Positions 14,668-22,362 of a stretch of 22,943 bases of DNA are shown here, in pieces. Positions within the stretch are counted from its first letter, which is position 1, and every line of letters starts with the position of its first letter. Source of the DNA: a virus; the IMG/VR virus record IMGVR_UViG_3300048591_000512, positions 1 to 22,943 of that record. One strand, written 5' to 3'. A program made the translations under genes and the position numbers. A model generated the notes under the pieces. The model did not search any database and was not told the origin of the DNA. It was given only the letters and a program-made list of their open reading frames with translations.

Positions 14668-16173
14668 TTACTTAGCTGGCGCGGGCGGTTTTTGCCCACT
14701 AGGTTTAAAATCAGGCGTGGTATTCATGCGGATAGCCTCCACCGTTTCCTTGTCCTTTTCCTTAACCATTTTCTCGGCGGTGGCCTCATCAACATTGTAT
14801 AGGCTAATTATGGCGTCCTTTTTGGATTTTAGCCCGGCGTCTACCGCTTTTATTTCATTATCAAGTTGCTCAACCATATCCTCCGGCAAACCATCGGCCC
14901 ACTCAATTTCCGGCATAACCGGCTCACCTTGTAGTTTTTTACCCTCAACCTCAGTGCCCCATGCCTTAGCTAAAACCTGCGCCTTATACAGCATTTGCTT
15001 GAGCGCGTAGTCGTAGTACAGTTTTTTGCGGGCAACCTTGGCAATGGTGCGCATGAGTTTGAACTTGAGCGCCCGGCCACTATCGCTCACACCCTCACCC
15101 AGGCCCAACACATCAGGGCTAACCTCGCCCACCATGTACATAAACTCGGTTAGTTTTTCAATTTGTTTAAAGGCGTTATCGAGTGAGGCATCCCATACCA
15201 CGTACTCGGGTTTGCCCGTTTCGCCCTCTTGGATTTCAATTACCCCTAGTTGTGATTTTTTAACCCTGCCTTTTTCGTCTAGTATGCCCGGTGGCACGGT
15301 TAGGATAGGGTCGCTGTGTTTGTCTAGGATATTATCAACCTTAGACATACGGTTGTTTATGGCATAAAACAGGCTGTCTAGGTCGTAATAGTCGCTAATA
15401 CCAAAATGCCTGTCGCCAGTTTTCCAATTAACCACGTGCTGCAGTAGTGAGAAGTCTACGCGGGTAAGCTCAACCTTATTTACCGTGCCGCCCAATATGG
15501 TTAGTGGTTGCTCGGTGCCCAGCTTGTCGCCCTTTAGGTTGTAAACCTTATTTTCAATTTTGCCCGGCGTGTGTATTTCCATGCGCACATACTTAGCGCC
15601 GCTCACCTCAAACACCCATGCCAGCATTTCCTTATCAGGTTGGGCGCGCACATTAAAATCATCCACATTTGGAAAGTAAATACGCGGGGTAATATCCTCA
15701 ATAATTAAACTGGTTTTTTTATCAGCCGGGGTGCGCCTGCCAATACGCAATTTAAACAGGGCATCGCCCAAATAGCTATTGCTCAGGGCGCTCTCGTAGC
15801 ACTGTGCGTCCATATTATTCTCACGCCACAAACCCTCGACATACTCTTGGTCGCCATCCGGCACGCTTATGGCAATGGGCTCGCTAAACAGCATATCAGC
15901 GGTAATTTTGCTAATTAGCCCGGCAAAGTTAACCACGGTATACCGTAGTTTTTTCCACTCCCGGCTAAACCGCTCATCATCGCCAATTTTTATATTAAAC
16001 GCCTCAAAATGGTTACCGGTAAACAAGTTTGCAAAGTAATCGTACTGGCTTAGGCGTAGCCTATCAGCCTGCGGTGGAAACACGCTATTGATAGCCTGCG
16101 CCGGGCCGGTGTCCTCAATAGTTATGTTGGGCGGGGTAATGGTTGATTCGTTGGGGTAGTTGTTAGTTGGCAT
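14668..16173 (-). CDS. Portal protein
   Basis: A 501-residue protein preceded by a GGAG SD 4 nt from the ATG. The segment RYTVVNFAGLISKITADMLF (77-96), a central DYYDLDSLFYAINNRMSKVDNIL helix and the ISGLGEGVSD-like segment (DVLGLGEGVSDSGRALKFK) are typical of SPP1 gp6-type portals. The gene lies directly after the large terminase and before a minor head protein, which is the standard order. The portal forms the ring at the capsid vertex through which DNA enters. The C-terminus is proline- and lysine-rich and probably flexible. Confidence 0.9.
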   Translation of the reverse strand: MPTNNYPNESTITPPNITIEDTGPAQAINSVFPPQADRLRLSQYDYFANLFTGNHFEAFNIKIGDDERFSREWKKLRYTVVNFAGLISKITADMLFSEPIAISVPDGDQEYVEGLWRENNMDAQCYESALSNSYLGDALFKLRIGRRTPADKKTSLIIEDITPRIYFPNVDDFNVRAQPDKEMLAWVFEVSGAKYVRMEIHTPGKIENKVYNLKGDKLGTEQPLTILGGTVNKVELTRVDFSLLQHVVNWKTGDRHFGISDYYDLDSLFYAINNRMSKVDNILDKHSDPILTVPPGILDEKGRVKKSQLGVIEIQEGETGKPEYVVWDASLDNAFKQIEKLTEFMYMVGEVSPDVLGLGEGVSDSGRALKFKLMRTIAKVARKKLYYDYALKQMLYKAQVLAKAWGTEVEGKKLQGEPVMPEIEWADGLPEDMVEQLDNEIKAVDAGLKSKKDAIISLYNVDEATAEKMVKEKDKETVEAIRMNTTPDFKPSGQKPPAPAK

Positions 16174-16193
16174 ACGCTCCTATAATTGTATCA

Positions 16194-17747
16194 TTATTGC
16201 AATGGGTTTATAGCAAAAACACGGGCTGGCTTGGGTTTTAGTTTACGCATTTGCAGCGTAATCATTCCGGCAAATAGCGCATCATCATGTTTACCATCAG
16301 CATGCTCGCGCTTGCCGTTGGGTTTTTTAACAAAGGTGCGCATTTCGCCTAGGGTAATAGGTGAGTTAATTTCCAGGTGGTTCTCATCAAAATGTATTAT
16401 AAACTCATCAATCATAACGTCACGCGTTTTTATATTAGTATTCCAGCCTATTTTTTTAGTGCGCTTATTGGTGCGCTCGTCAATTCTCGTATCGTAATAG
16501 TAATTATCGTATATTTTGGTCAAAAATAATATGGTGGTAAGCATATTGTTCTCAACCCCAACAAAAGCGCGGTTATAAAACTCCGCCACTTGCTTGGTTA
16601 CCTCCGCCAACTCATCAGGCCGCAGCTTGCCATAGTATTGGGCGCACTGCCGGTACGTGCCCTCAATATCGCCCCAAACATCAATGCAGCTAAAATCAGC
16701 GCCCTCGCCGTCGCTAGGGTCAACCCCTATATCATATTTTGCATCGGGTTGCGGTAAGTGCCAAAACCTAAACCCTAGCTGCCTAAGCGCGTCAAGTTGT
16801 TGCTGCATGGTGTGCGTGGGGTTTACTAGCGGCATGCGCACGCGCACTTGGTCTATTTTGCTCGCATCAAACACGGCACCGGCGCCCGATTGAAACGCCT
16901 CAATTATGGTGCTGGGGTATTCCTGCTTAAATAACTGCTCGCTCGTAAGCCCCTCGCCAACACTAGCCGCCCGCAGCTCGGTCATTTTCCAGCGCCGCCA
17001 TAATAACTGCCCATCAGTAATCCCGTGGTTGGTTTGTAGGGTTATTTCATCAGCGGTTTTGTCCTCGGTTGGCAACACGCCGGGCAGGGTATACTCGGGG
17101 TTTTCAAACCAGGCAAAAAAGTGGGTTTTATAATCCATTGGCCCGAGCGTTGGTTTTTGGTGCTGCTCCATGTAAAAGTCGTAAAACTCATTAAACCCAT
17201 TCCCGGTAGTTTCCTCGGTAATGCGCCCGGTTTTGGGCACCGCCTGCTTACTCCCGGCAACCAACTCTGCCCGGTCTTTGATAAACGCGCTCTCGCTAAT
17301 ATGCAACCGCTGCACGGTACCCGAGCGTAGTTTTAGGGCCACGTAAATGCTGCTGTCCAGTGGGTAGCCGTCAAAACGGTTGGTAAATCGGTACATGCGC
17401 AGCGTATCGGTTTTAGTTTCCGGTTTTAGTTGGTCAGGCAGGTTAACAAACCCGCGCTTAACTATTTGGAAAATTTCATCGAGCGCCACCCGCTCATGGG
17501 CAATAACGGCGCAACCCATGCCGGGCACCCACAACGCCTCGTCCAATAAATCAATGCAAGCCTCGGTGGTAATGCCGTGCTGCCGGGCCTTGAGTATGGC
17601 GTTATAGCGGTGCGCGCCGCGGTCAACATAGTAAGCACGCTGTATAACGTTGGGTTTAAAGGTAATTAAAGCCCCGGACTTACTCTTGATTTTGTACAGG
17701 TGGTTCAGGCGCCACCACTTGCTCTTTAGCCTCTTGTCCAAGCTCAT
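16194..17747 (-). CDS. terL: Terminase large subunit
   Basis: A 517-residue packaging motor and nuclease. The ATPase half has a Q-motif-like region (KPNVIQRAYYVDRGAHRYN), a non-classical Walker A (KARQHGITT, 53-61), a Walker B-like LHISESAF (148-155) and a coupling motif TEETTGNG (177-184). The nuclease half has GVDPSDGEGADFS with Asp343, VGVENN (397-401) and the terminal HDDA (487-490), together the RNase H-like metal site. It drives ATP-dependent filling of the procapsid and cuts the concatemer. The start lies within the small terminase gene (68-nt overlap) without an evident SD; the protein start agrees with the usual WWRLNHLYKI opening of this family. Confidence 0.95.
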   Translation of the reverse strand: MSLDKRLKSKWWRLNHLYKIKSKSGALITFKPNVIQRAYYVDRGAHRYNAILKARQHGITTEACIDLLDEALWVPGMGCAVIAHERVALDEIFQIVKRGFVNLPDQLKPETKTDTLRMYRFTNRFDGYPLDSSIYVALKLRSGTVQRLHISESAFIKDRAELVAGSKQAVPKTGRITEETTGNGFNEFYDFYMEQHQKPTLGPMDYKTHFFAWFENPEYTLPGVLPTEDKTADEITLQTNHGITDGQLLWRRWKMTELRAASVGEGLTSEQLFKQEYPSTIIEAFQSGAGAVFDASKIDQVRVRMPLVNPTHTMQQQLDALRQLGFRFWHLPQPDAKYDIGVDPSDGEGADFSCIDVWGDIEGTYRQCAQYYGKLRPDELAEVTKQVAEFYNRAFVGVENNMLTTILFLTKIYDNYYYDTRIDERTNKRTKKIGWNTNIKTRDVMIDEFIIHFDENHLEINSPITLGEMRTFVKKPNGKREHADGKHDDALFAGMITLQMRKLKPKPARVFAINPLQ

Positions 17748-18027
17748 CGTAATTAGTTTCCAACTCGTCTAGTATTTCATCAACCTTGGTCACGGTTAAA
17801 TCAACCTTTTGCTGCGGCATTCCGTCCATATACTGCCACACTAGCTTGTATGCCGCTGGGTCGCCTTGTAGTGCTTTTTCAAATATTTTGGTGGCTATGG
17901 CTTGGCGTATTTCCGGCTTTTCCTGCAGCATTTGCTTGACCATTTCGGTTATGCTGTAGCCTTTTGGTGGCCTACCATTTGGGTTAGCCACTTGCCCTGG
18001 TTTGAATGAGGTTGATGTTTTAGCCAT
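17680..18027 (-). CDS. terS: Probable terminase small subunit
   Basis: A 115-residue protein that begins with FKPGQVANPNGRPPKG (8-23), the basic lead sequence typical of DUF5681-like proteins next to terminases. A helical part follows (YSITEMVKQMLQEKPEIRQAIATKI) with a GDPAAYKLVWQYMDG segment, then an acidic C-terminal tail. It would recognise phage DNA for packaging. Support comes from the N-terminal motif and its position just before the large terminase, which it overlaps by 68 nt. The ATG follows the methyltransferase stop directly. Confidence 0.75.
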   Translation of the reverse strand: MAKTSTSFKPGQVANPNGRPPKGYSITEMVKQMLQEKPEIRQAIATKIFEKALQGDPAAYKLVWQYMDGMPQQKVDLTVTKVDEILDELETNYDELGQEAKEQVVAPEPPVQNQE

Positions 18028-19497
18028 TTATTTGCCTATTATTGGGGTTATTTCTTGCCACGCTTCCTCTTGGCCGATTAGTTTAGCATATCGTTTTCTT
18101 ATAACGTCGCAATACTTAGGGTCAAGCTCCATCATGAAACAAGTGCGGTTGGTTTGTTCACAAGCGACAAGGGTAGAACCTGAGCCACCAAATAAATCAA
18201 GACAAAGCTCATCCTCTCTACTGCTTGTTTTTATTGCTCTTGCACATAATTCAATAGGCTTCGGTGTGGCGTGGTCGGTGTTTTGAACATCACGATTAAA
18301 CCTCCACACATTGTTCATATTGTCATGGGTATTATTAAAATATGCCCTTGTAGCGTAGTAGTCCTTTTTGATTTCCTCGTAGTCCTTTTTGAATGCCTCG
18401 TTTTTTGCCAAATCTTGTAACATTTTGTATTTTTCTTCTGTTGGTATTTCCCATTGGCTTTTACTAAACCAGTGAAGTCGAGGATCAATGTTTAGTTGTT
18501 CAGCAATCCATTTGTCTGTCCATCCTAATTTCTTCTTCTCACCTTCTAAATAAAGTCTAACTGGTTCCCATGCTTCGTAATAATTGTCTTGGTTAGTATT
18601 AAATCCCTGCACCCCAGTCATCACAAATAACAACTTTTCGTCAGCGATGGCATACATTCGAAATTCTTCGCTATTTTGTCCTTGCCCGCCTCCTTTGTCC
18701 CAGGTAATCAGGTTTCTAAATGTAATTTTGTTTTCTTTGATGTACGGCTTGAGAATGAACACATAAATATCCATCAACGGCTCATCCGTTCCCCAACAAT
18801 ACCAGCTGCCGTTGTCTTTTAAGTGTGTAAATGTTAGCGGTATCCATTGTTTGTTAAACTCAAGCAAGTCATCATAGTTTAGATTGTCGTTAAGCACTCC
18901 CTCATTCTCTTTTTTCATCCCATACGGCGGATCAGTAAACACCATGTCCGCCTTTTGCCCATCCATTAGCCTTTCCACATCCTCAATCTTCGTGCTATCG
19001 CCACACATCAACCTGTGTCTACCCAGTTGATACACCTCACCCAACTCACTCACGGGTTCGTCCGGCGGTGTAGCGTCAAACTCGTCCTCCTCTGGCTCTG
19101 GACCAAACTTGCCCAATAATTCCTCAATGCTTATTTGCTTGCCTAAATCAACCATGTAGTCGCCCAAATCAATATCAATGCCCTGCACCAACTCGGCTAG
19201 TTGTTGGTCTAGGTAATACCCGGCCCGGTCATTATCGCTTAGGGCAAACTCAACCATGCGCGCCTCAGTTTGTGCATCAACTACACTAACCGGCACCTCG
19301 TCAATGCCAAGCTCTTGGTATGCTTTTAGGCGCATATTACCGCCCAATACCACATTGTCTTGGTTTATGAGTAGTGGTTTGTATATACCCAGGTTTTTTA
19401 TTTGCTTTTTTAGCCGCTCGTAATCCTTTTTATTTATAGCCCTGGGGTTTTTATCCCAACCTGTTAGGTGTGATAGTTTGCGTGTTTGGGTGTTCAC
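18028..19497 (-). CDS. ParB-like domain fused to DNA adenine/cytosine-N4 methyltransferase
   Basis: A 489-residue fusion. Residues 1-95 form a ParB/Srx-like domain: NPRAINKKDYERLKKQI, then LLINQDNVVLGGNMRLKA with the GGNMR motif at 52-56. After an acidic linker (about 133-150) comes an amino-methyltransferase. The catalytic motif TDPPYGM is at 188-194 and the SAM-binding FGGSGSTLVA at 436-445. Catalytic motif before SAM motif is the beta-class order, and DPPY fits N6-adenine or N4-cytosine methylation. Phages use such enzymes to protect DNA from host restriction. The gene overlaps the upstream one by 4 nt and abuts the small terminase gene with no gap. The methyltransferase part looks less biased in base use than the ParB part and neighbours. 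Confidence 0.92.
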   Translation of the reverse strand: MNTQTRKLSHLTGWDKNPRAINKKDYERLKKQIKNLGIYKPLLINQDNVVLGGNMRLKAYQELGIDEVPVSVVDAQTEARMVEFALSDNDRAGYYLDQQLAELVQGIDIDLGDYMVDLGKQISIEELLGKFGPEPEEDEFDATPPDEPVSELGEVYQLGRHRLMCGDSTKIEDVERLMDGQKADMVFTDPPYGMKKENEGVLNDNLNYDDLLEFNKQWIPLTFTHLKDNGSWYCWGTDEPLMDIYVFILKPYIKENKITFRNLITWDKGGGQGQNSEEFRMYAIADEKLLFVMTGVQGFNTNQDNYYEAWEPVRLYLEGEKKKLGWTDKWIAEQLNIDPRLHWFSKSQWEIPTEEKYKMLQDLAKNEAFKKDYEEIKKDYYATRAYFNNTHDNMNNVWRFNRDVQNTDHATPKPIELCARAIKTSSREDELCLDLFGGSGSTLVACEQTNRTCFMMELDPKYCDVIRKRYAKLIGQEEAWQEITPIIGK

Positions 19498-19745
19498 TTA
19501 TTGCGCCTCGCTGCAATTAGGTTATTAACCATAGCATCAACCTCAGCCCGTTTGGCCGCGCTTTTATAGTACCCTGGTTTGTTTTTGCTTACCCGCTCCC
19601 AATACTTTAGTTTTGCCGGTGGCAACTCTTGTGGGTCAACAACAGCATGCGGGTTTTTTTTATACGCGCGCAGGCTCTTAACATTAGCAATAAACCGGGG
19701 CAGTTTTCCCGGCTCAAATAAAATAACGCTATGGGTTCGGTTCAT
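19494..19745 (-). CDS. Hypothetical small basic protein
   Basis: An 83-residue protein rich in lysine and arginine, with a likely strand at the start (HSVILFEPGKLPRFIANV) and helices later (LPPAKLKYWERVSKN, AAKRAEVDAMVNNLIAARR). The composition suggests nucleic-acid binding, but no family is recognised. It begins 6 nt downstream of a perfect TATAAT box, with no SD. Its stop overlaps the methyltransferase start by 4 nt, so the two are probably translated together. Confidence 0.55.
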   Translation of the reverse strand: MNRTHSVILFEPGKLPRFIANVKSLRAYKKNPHAVVDPQELPPAKLKYWERVSKNKPGYYKSAAKRAEVDAMVNNLIAARRNK

Positions 19746-19751
19746 ATAACT

Positions 19752-19780
19752 ATTATAGCAAGCGCTATACCACGTGTAAT
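19752..19780 (-). promoter_or_regulatory. Promoter with perfect TATAAT, probably leaderless
   Basis: TATAAT (19757-19752, minus strand) ends 6 nt before the ATG at 19745. A partial -35 (ATTACA, 19780-19775) lies 17 nt upstream. It overlaps the end of the nuclease gene and would start a new transcript at the small basic protein and methyltransferase genes. No SD fits between the box and the ATG. Confidence 0.5.
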
Positions 19781-20316
19781 AAATACTTGTTAAGCGGGCG
19801 CAACTCGCGGCTTATGATGTAATGGTAGGGCAGCGCTCTATTAGTTAGCCTATTTGCCTGCGCCACACCGGGCTGGGCGATTTGGTAAAACCACTCGGCG
19901 GTCATAACCCCGTAAATATGCGCGCCGATAAAATCGCGGTCAACCTCAACCCAGCAATAATGCGTTTCGCCCTTGCGCTGGTGGTGGTCAAACACAAATA
20001 GTTTTTTATTAAAAAAATACTGCTCGCTAAAATCACCCACCAGACTTTTAACCTCGATAAAATCATCCTCAAACGCAATGTCGTAAGGGTCGCCATGCAA
20101 AAACTTTTGTGTGCGGCTGCTGGTATAGGGCAGGTTTAGGCGCTCAATAGCCCGCTCAACCGCTAAATGGCCTAAAAACCCGCTCTTGTTTTTGTTTTTA
20201 CTAAAATTAACCGTTTTACTGCCCTGGTTTTTAGCATCCATGTACTGCTGCCACTGGTCAGCCTCTAAGCGGTCTTGGTTATCAAATCCAACGCTTACTA
20301 TATCGCTCAATTTCAT
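19765..20316 (-). CDS. Probable PD-(D/E)XK-type nuclease
   Basis: A 183-residue protein with a plausible restriction-endonuclease-like core. There is a helix with a glutamate (GFLGHLAVERAIERL, 46-60), then GDPYDIAFEDDFIEVKS (75-91), which supplies the D...EXK acidic/lysine pattern of metal-dependent nucleases. A strand-rich segment follows (LFVFDHH, YCWVEVDR, GAHIYGVM), as expected for the fold. It lies directly after the RusA and zinc-ribbon genes, so a role in phage recombination, repair or host DNA degradation is reasonable. I recognise no specific family; the assignment rests on the motif and order of elements. Confidence 0.6.
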   Translation of the reverse strand: MKLSDIVSVGFDNQDRLEADQWQQYMDAKNQGSKTVNFSKNKNKSGFLGHLAVERAIERLNLPYTSSRTQKFLHGDPYDIAFEDDFIEVKSLVGDFSEQYFFNKKLFVFDHHQRKGETHYCWVEVDRDFIGAHIYGVMTAEWFYQIAQPGVAQANRLTNRALPYHYIISRELRPLNKYLLHVV

Positions 20317-20507
20317 TGCCTTGGCCTTTTGGCATAACGGGTTTTACGGTTAGCCCGGCACGCATCGCAGCGCTTAGGCGCAGCTAAACCGCGTTCAAAA
20401 TAAAATGCCTGCTCGTCGCTCGTCCATAAAAAATCGCGCCCGCAATCACTGCATTGTAGGCTAGTATCCTCACCCGGCTCAAATTGGTTATCATTATCAT
20501 CGTACAT
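20313..20507 (-). CDS. Zinc-ribbon protein (PF13451-like)
   Basis: A 64-residue protein with an acidic N-terminus and four cysteines: CSDC (19-22) and CDAC (47-50). Between them is the segment EQAFYFERGL, and PKRC precedes the second pair. This matches the 'probable zinc-ribbon' family PF13451, common in phages and of unknown function, likely nucleic-acid binding. The last 15 residues are very basic. A GGGAG SD sits 6 nt before the ATG. The stop overlaps the next gene by 4 nt. Confidence 0.8.
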   Translation of the reverse strand: MYDDNDNQFEPGEDTSLQCSDCGRDFLWTSDEQAFYFERGLAAPKRCDACRANRKTRYAKRPRQ

Positions 20508-20510
20508 AAA

Positions 20511-20870
20511 CTACTCCCATTTGCTAATTAGTATGGTGGTGTGCCAGTCCGTTTGTTTTTCCGTTTTAGTAAACTGCCCGTGCATAACTTGGTTGTCATC
20601 GGCTATAGCCCCCACGTGCATAAGCGTATCCAAAATACTGGTAAACATATTATCGCCATCAATTTTATAATTGCCCTTAATACCAAACATGCACGACACG
20701 CTAACCGGCCCGGTAAACCGCTGCGTTACCTGCGGCCTAAGCTCCAGGGTGGCAGCGTGTAAAAAGGTAGTAAACGCGGTTGAGGGTACCAAAAACCTGC
20801 GGTTGCCCCGTTGTATAAACCGCTTGCTATTTTTTTTGCTAATTACGCGCCCGGTTAGGTGTAGTGTCAT
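20511..20870 (-). CDS. rusA: RusA-type Holliday junction resolvase
   Basis: A 119-residue endonuclease of the RusA family, which cuts four-way DNA junctions during recombination and before packaging. The N-terminus has the family's basic SKKNSKRF segment (11-18) and PSTAF (29-33). The active-site region reads KIDGDNMFTSILDTL (69-83), followed by GAIADDNQV (87-95). Aspartates 71, 73 and 91 match the three catalytic acids of E. coli RusA in order and spacing. Length is as usual for the family. It starts on the ATGA overlap with the upstream gene and is followed after 3 nt by a zinc-ribbon gene. Confidence 0.92.
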   Translation of the reverse strand: MTLHLTGRVISKKNSKRFIQRGNRRFLVPSTAFTTFLHAATLELRPQVTQRFTGPVSVSCMFGIKGNYKIDGDNMFTSILDTLMHVGAIADDNQVMHGQFTKTEKQTDWHTTILISKWE

Positions 20871-21037
20871 TTAACCTCAGTAAGCTCAATGGTAACCTGC
20901 TTATTTTTTAGGTAATTTGCTAGGTGCATGGCGGCATAGTGTTGCGGTGGCACGCGCAAAATAAGCGTCCAATCCTTTTCCCATCCATCGGGCACGGCAG
21001 CTAGTGGGGTAGCGGTAAACCTGGCTTTTTTACTCAT
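20867..21037 (-). CDS. Hypothetical 56-residue protein
   Basis: Starts at the ATG encoding MSKKARFTATPLAAV, overlapping the stop of the preceding gene by 8 nt; its own TGA overlaps the ATG of the resolvase gene (ATGA). The frame stays open further upstream, but that extension would overlap the pyrophosphohydrolase gene by over 150 nt and has an unnatural composition, so I use the internal start. The product is a compact mixed protein with an alternating strand segment (DWTLILRVP), a helix and a final strand (VTIELTEVK). No family is recognised. Confidence 0.6.
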   Translation of the reverse strand: MSKKARFTATPLAAVPDGWEKDWTLILRVPPQHYAAMHLANYLKNKQVTIELTEVK

Positions 21038-21314
21038 GTTGGCACTCCAACCACATGATTGATAAAACATTCCACACCAGGGCCGCCGCGTGGTCTTCGT
21101 CAGTTTTGCCCATGCGTAGTGCCTCAAAATGCCTAAATGCCGACTCGATAAACGCCTCCCTTGGCATACCATTTTTGTAGTTATCCACGCCATACTTAGC
21201 CGCGCCCCAAGCGTAGTGCTTAGCCACGCGCAATAATGCCTCTGGTGGAATTAGGTCATAGCGCGGTTTGCCGGCGTTATCATCGCGCACCGCGCCCCCA
21301 TTAAACTGCCTCAT
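21030..21314 (-). CDS. MazG-like dATP/dGTP pyrophosphohydrolase (DUF5664 type)
   Basis: A 94-residue all-helical protein matching the DUF5664 family, annotated in many phages as dATP/dGTP diphosphohydrolase. Visible hallmarks are GKPRYDLIPPEALLRVA (15-31), HYAWGAAKYG (33-42), SAFRHFEAL (58-66) and GKTDEDHAAALVWN (69-82). The last segment carries the acidic metal-binding residues expected of MazG-like folds. Such enzymes hydrolyse nucleoside triphosphates to monophosphates and so shape the nucleotide pool during phage replication. The start overlaps the upstream stop by 4 nt, and the stop overlaps the next start by 8 nt, so it is part of a tightly coupled run. Confidence 0.85.
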   Translation of the reverse strand: MRQFNGGAVRDDNAGKPRYDLIPPEALLRVAKHYAWGAAKYGVDNYKNGMPREAFIESAFRHFEALRMGKTDEDHAAALVWNVLSIMWLECQHE

Positions 21315-21442
21315 TGGTTGGCCGTTTCCTCGCTCATGGCTTTTTTGATAACCATTTTAATGGTGTACCAAAAACCAAACGTGCAAATCACAACCAGGTA
21401 GTACCAAAATGTTTCTAACGTGCTTAATTTCCAGCGTTTCAT
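21311..21442 (-). CDS. 43-residue single-span membrane protein
   Basis: A short gene with a clear GGAG SD 7 nt before its ATG and a stop that overlaps the next start in the ATGA arrangement. The product starts MKRWKLSTLETFWYYL and has one hydrophobic stretch (about residues 11-32) rich in aromatic residues. A basic flank and an acidic tail (SEETANQ) follow. A good SD, translational coupling and a membrane-protein-like composition make it more likely to be real than chance. It is the second tiny membrane-type gene in a row. The role is unknown; phage proteins of this kind sometimes act at the host membrane. Confidence 0.6.
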   Translation of the reverse strand: MKRWKLSTLETFWYYLVVICTFGFWYTIKMVIKKAMSEETANQ

Positions 21443-21479
21443 GGGTTTACTCCAAATAATATATATAATCGCGCCCGGT

Positions 21480-21719
21480 TTATCGCATGATTGCCTCCGT
21501 CATAATATAAAGCATTAGTAAAAACGCAAACGTGATTACGCCGCTCGCCAGCGCCATCATGCTTATATCAAAATTAGTTAATAGTGGCCGCATGTGTGAC
21601 TCAGTTTTTTTAAACTGCAGCTGTCTAAACGCCGCCTCATTACCACATTTTAGGCAGCGCCCATTTTGTATGGGTGCCATGCAACAATCGGTAACATACC
21701 AGTTTTGTAAGTCTGCCAT
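21480..21719 (-). CDS. Small zinc-ribbon protein with one membrane segment
   Basis: A 79-residue protein. The N-terminal half has paired cysteines (CC at 12-13, CLKC at 22-25) typical of a minimal zinc ribbon. The C-terminal half has a hydrophobic span, about residues 52-76 (MMALASGVITFAFLLMLYIM), that should cross the membrane once. A zinc ribbon joined to a membrane anchor suggests a small cytoplasmic domain tethered to the inner membrane. The start overlaps the ERF stop. A methionine at residue 43 could be a second start giving only the membrane part. No family is recognised. Confidence 0.6.
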   Translation of the reverse strand: MADLQNWYVTDCCMAPIQNGRCLKCGNEAAFRQLQFKKTESHMRPLLTNFDISMMALASGVITFAFLLMLYIMTEAIMR

Positions 21720-22360
21720 TATTCCCCCTTTGCTTTTGCAATTTTAGCTTTTAATTGGTCAATGAGTGTGCTGGCCTGCGGGCTGGTTAGCTCGTTTAGT
21801 GAGGTTATGTTATAGGCAGTATGTATTCCCTGCTTATCGGCATTTGACTGTTCTATAAGTATATGTATAAGCGCCAACTGCTTTGGGTTTACTAAGCCAG
21901 TAGGCGTGTTTGTTGGTTGTTGATACCTGCCAGCGCTTGTTTTTTTTGTGTCTTTTTCAGGGTCATCCCCGGTTGGTATGTTAAACGTCTTCATATAGAC
22001 ATATTTAATTGAGCCAGTAATGGCCTTATAAATTCCCTTGTCGCCGGTATCGGTTCCCTGCCCCTCTATGCTACCCTCGTATGTTTCGCCGGTTTCAATA
22101 TCGGCAAATATATATGAAACCTTAACGGTGGTAACATATTGTTTGGTTCCCTTGCTCGTTGGCGAAATTTCGGTTATGGCTTTTTCTTCTATGGATTTTG
22201 GCAAAAACATAACCCCATGTTTATCGAGCAGCTCTTTTATTTTTAAAGTAACCTGCGTTTCCGACAAGTAGGTATAGTTTTGCAACGTGTTTCTACCGTC
22301 TTTTTCCATTCTTTCAATTTCTGCCTGCATGGCATGGAGTTTTGTTAGTATGTTTTTCAT
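21719..22360 (-). CDS. erf: ERF-family single-strand DNA annealing protein
   Basis: A 213-residue recombinase of the ERF family, which anneals complementary single strands during phage recombination and genome circularisation. The ERF core spans about residues 1-137. It includes NYTYLSETQV (28-37), LLDKHGVMFLP (44-54), the signature GQGTDTGDKGIYKAITGS (100-117) and IPTGDDPE (128-135). A linker leads to a tail (158-203) with an NPKQ and a PQASTLIDQL motif shared with the preceding gene. The start lies 2 nt after the upstream stop and has a purine-rich AGGGAAAA stretch before it. The stop overlaps the next ATG by one base (TAATG), suggesting coupled translation. Nuclease and resolvase genes lie nearby, as is usual for such modules. 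Confidence 0.93.
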   Translation of the reverse strand: MKNILTKLHAMQAEIERMEKDGRNTLQNYTYLSETQVTLKIKELLDKHGVMFLPKSIEEKAITEISPTSKGTKQYVTTVKVSYIFADIETGETYEGSIEGQGTDTGDKGIYKAITGSIKYVYMKTFNIPTGDDPEKDTKKTSAGRYQQPTNTPTGLVNPKQLALIHILIEQSNADKQGIHTAYNITSLNELTSPQASTLIDQLKAKIAKAKGE

Positions 22361-22362
22361 AG

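Noticed and set aside
20867-21193. Long 108-residue version of the gene before rusA
   Set aside because: The first 52 residues overlap the pyrophosphohydrolase gene out of frame and have unnatural composition; the internal ATG has the typical short overlap.
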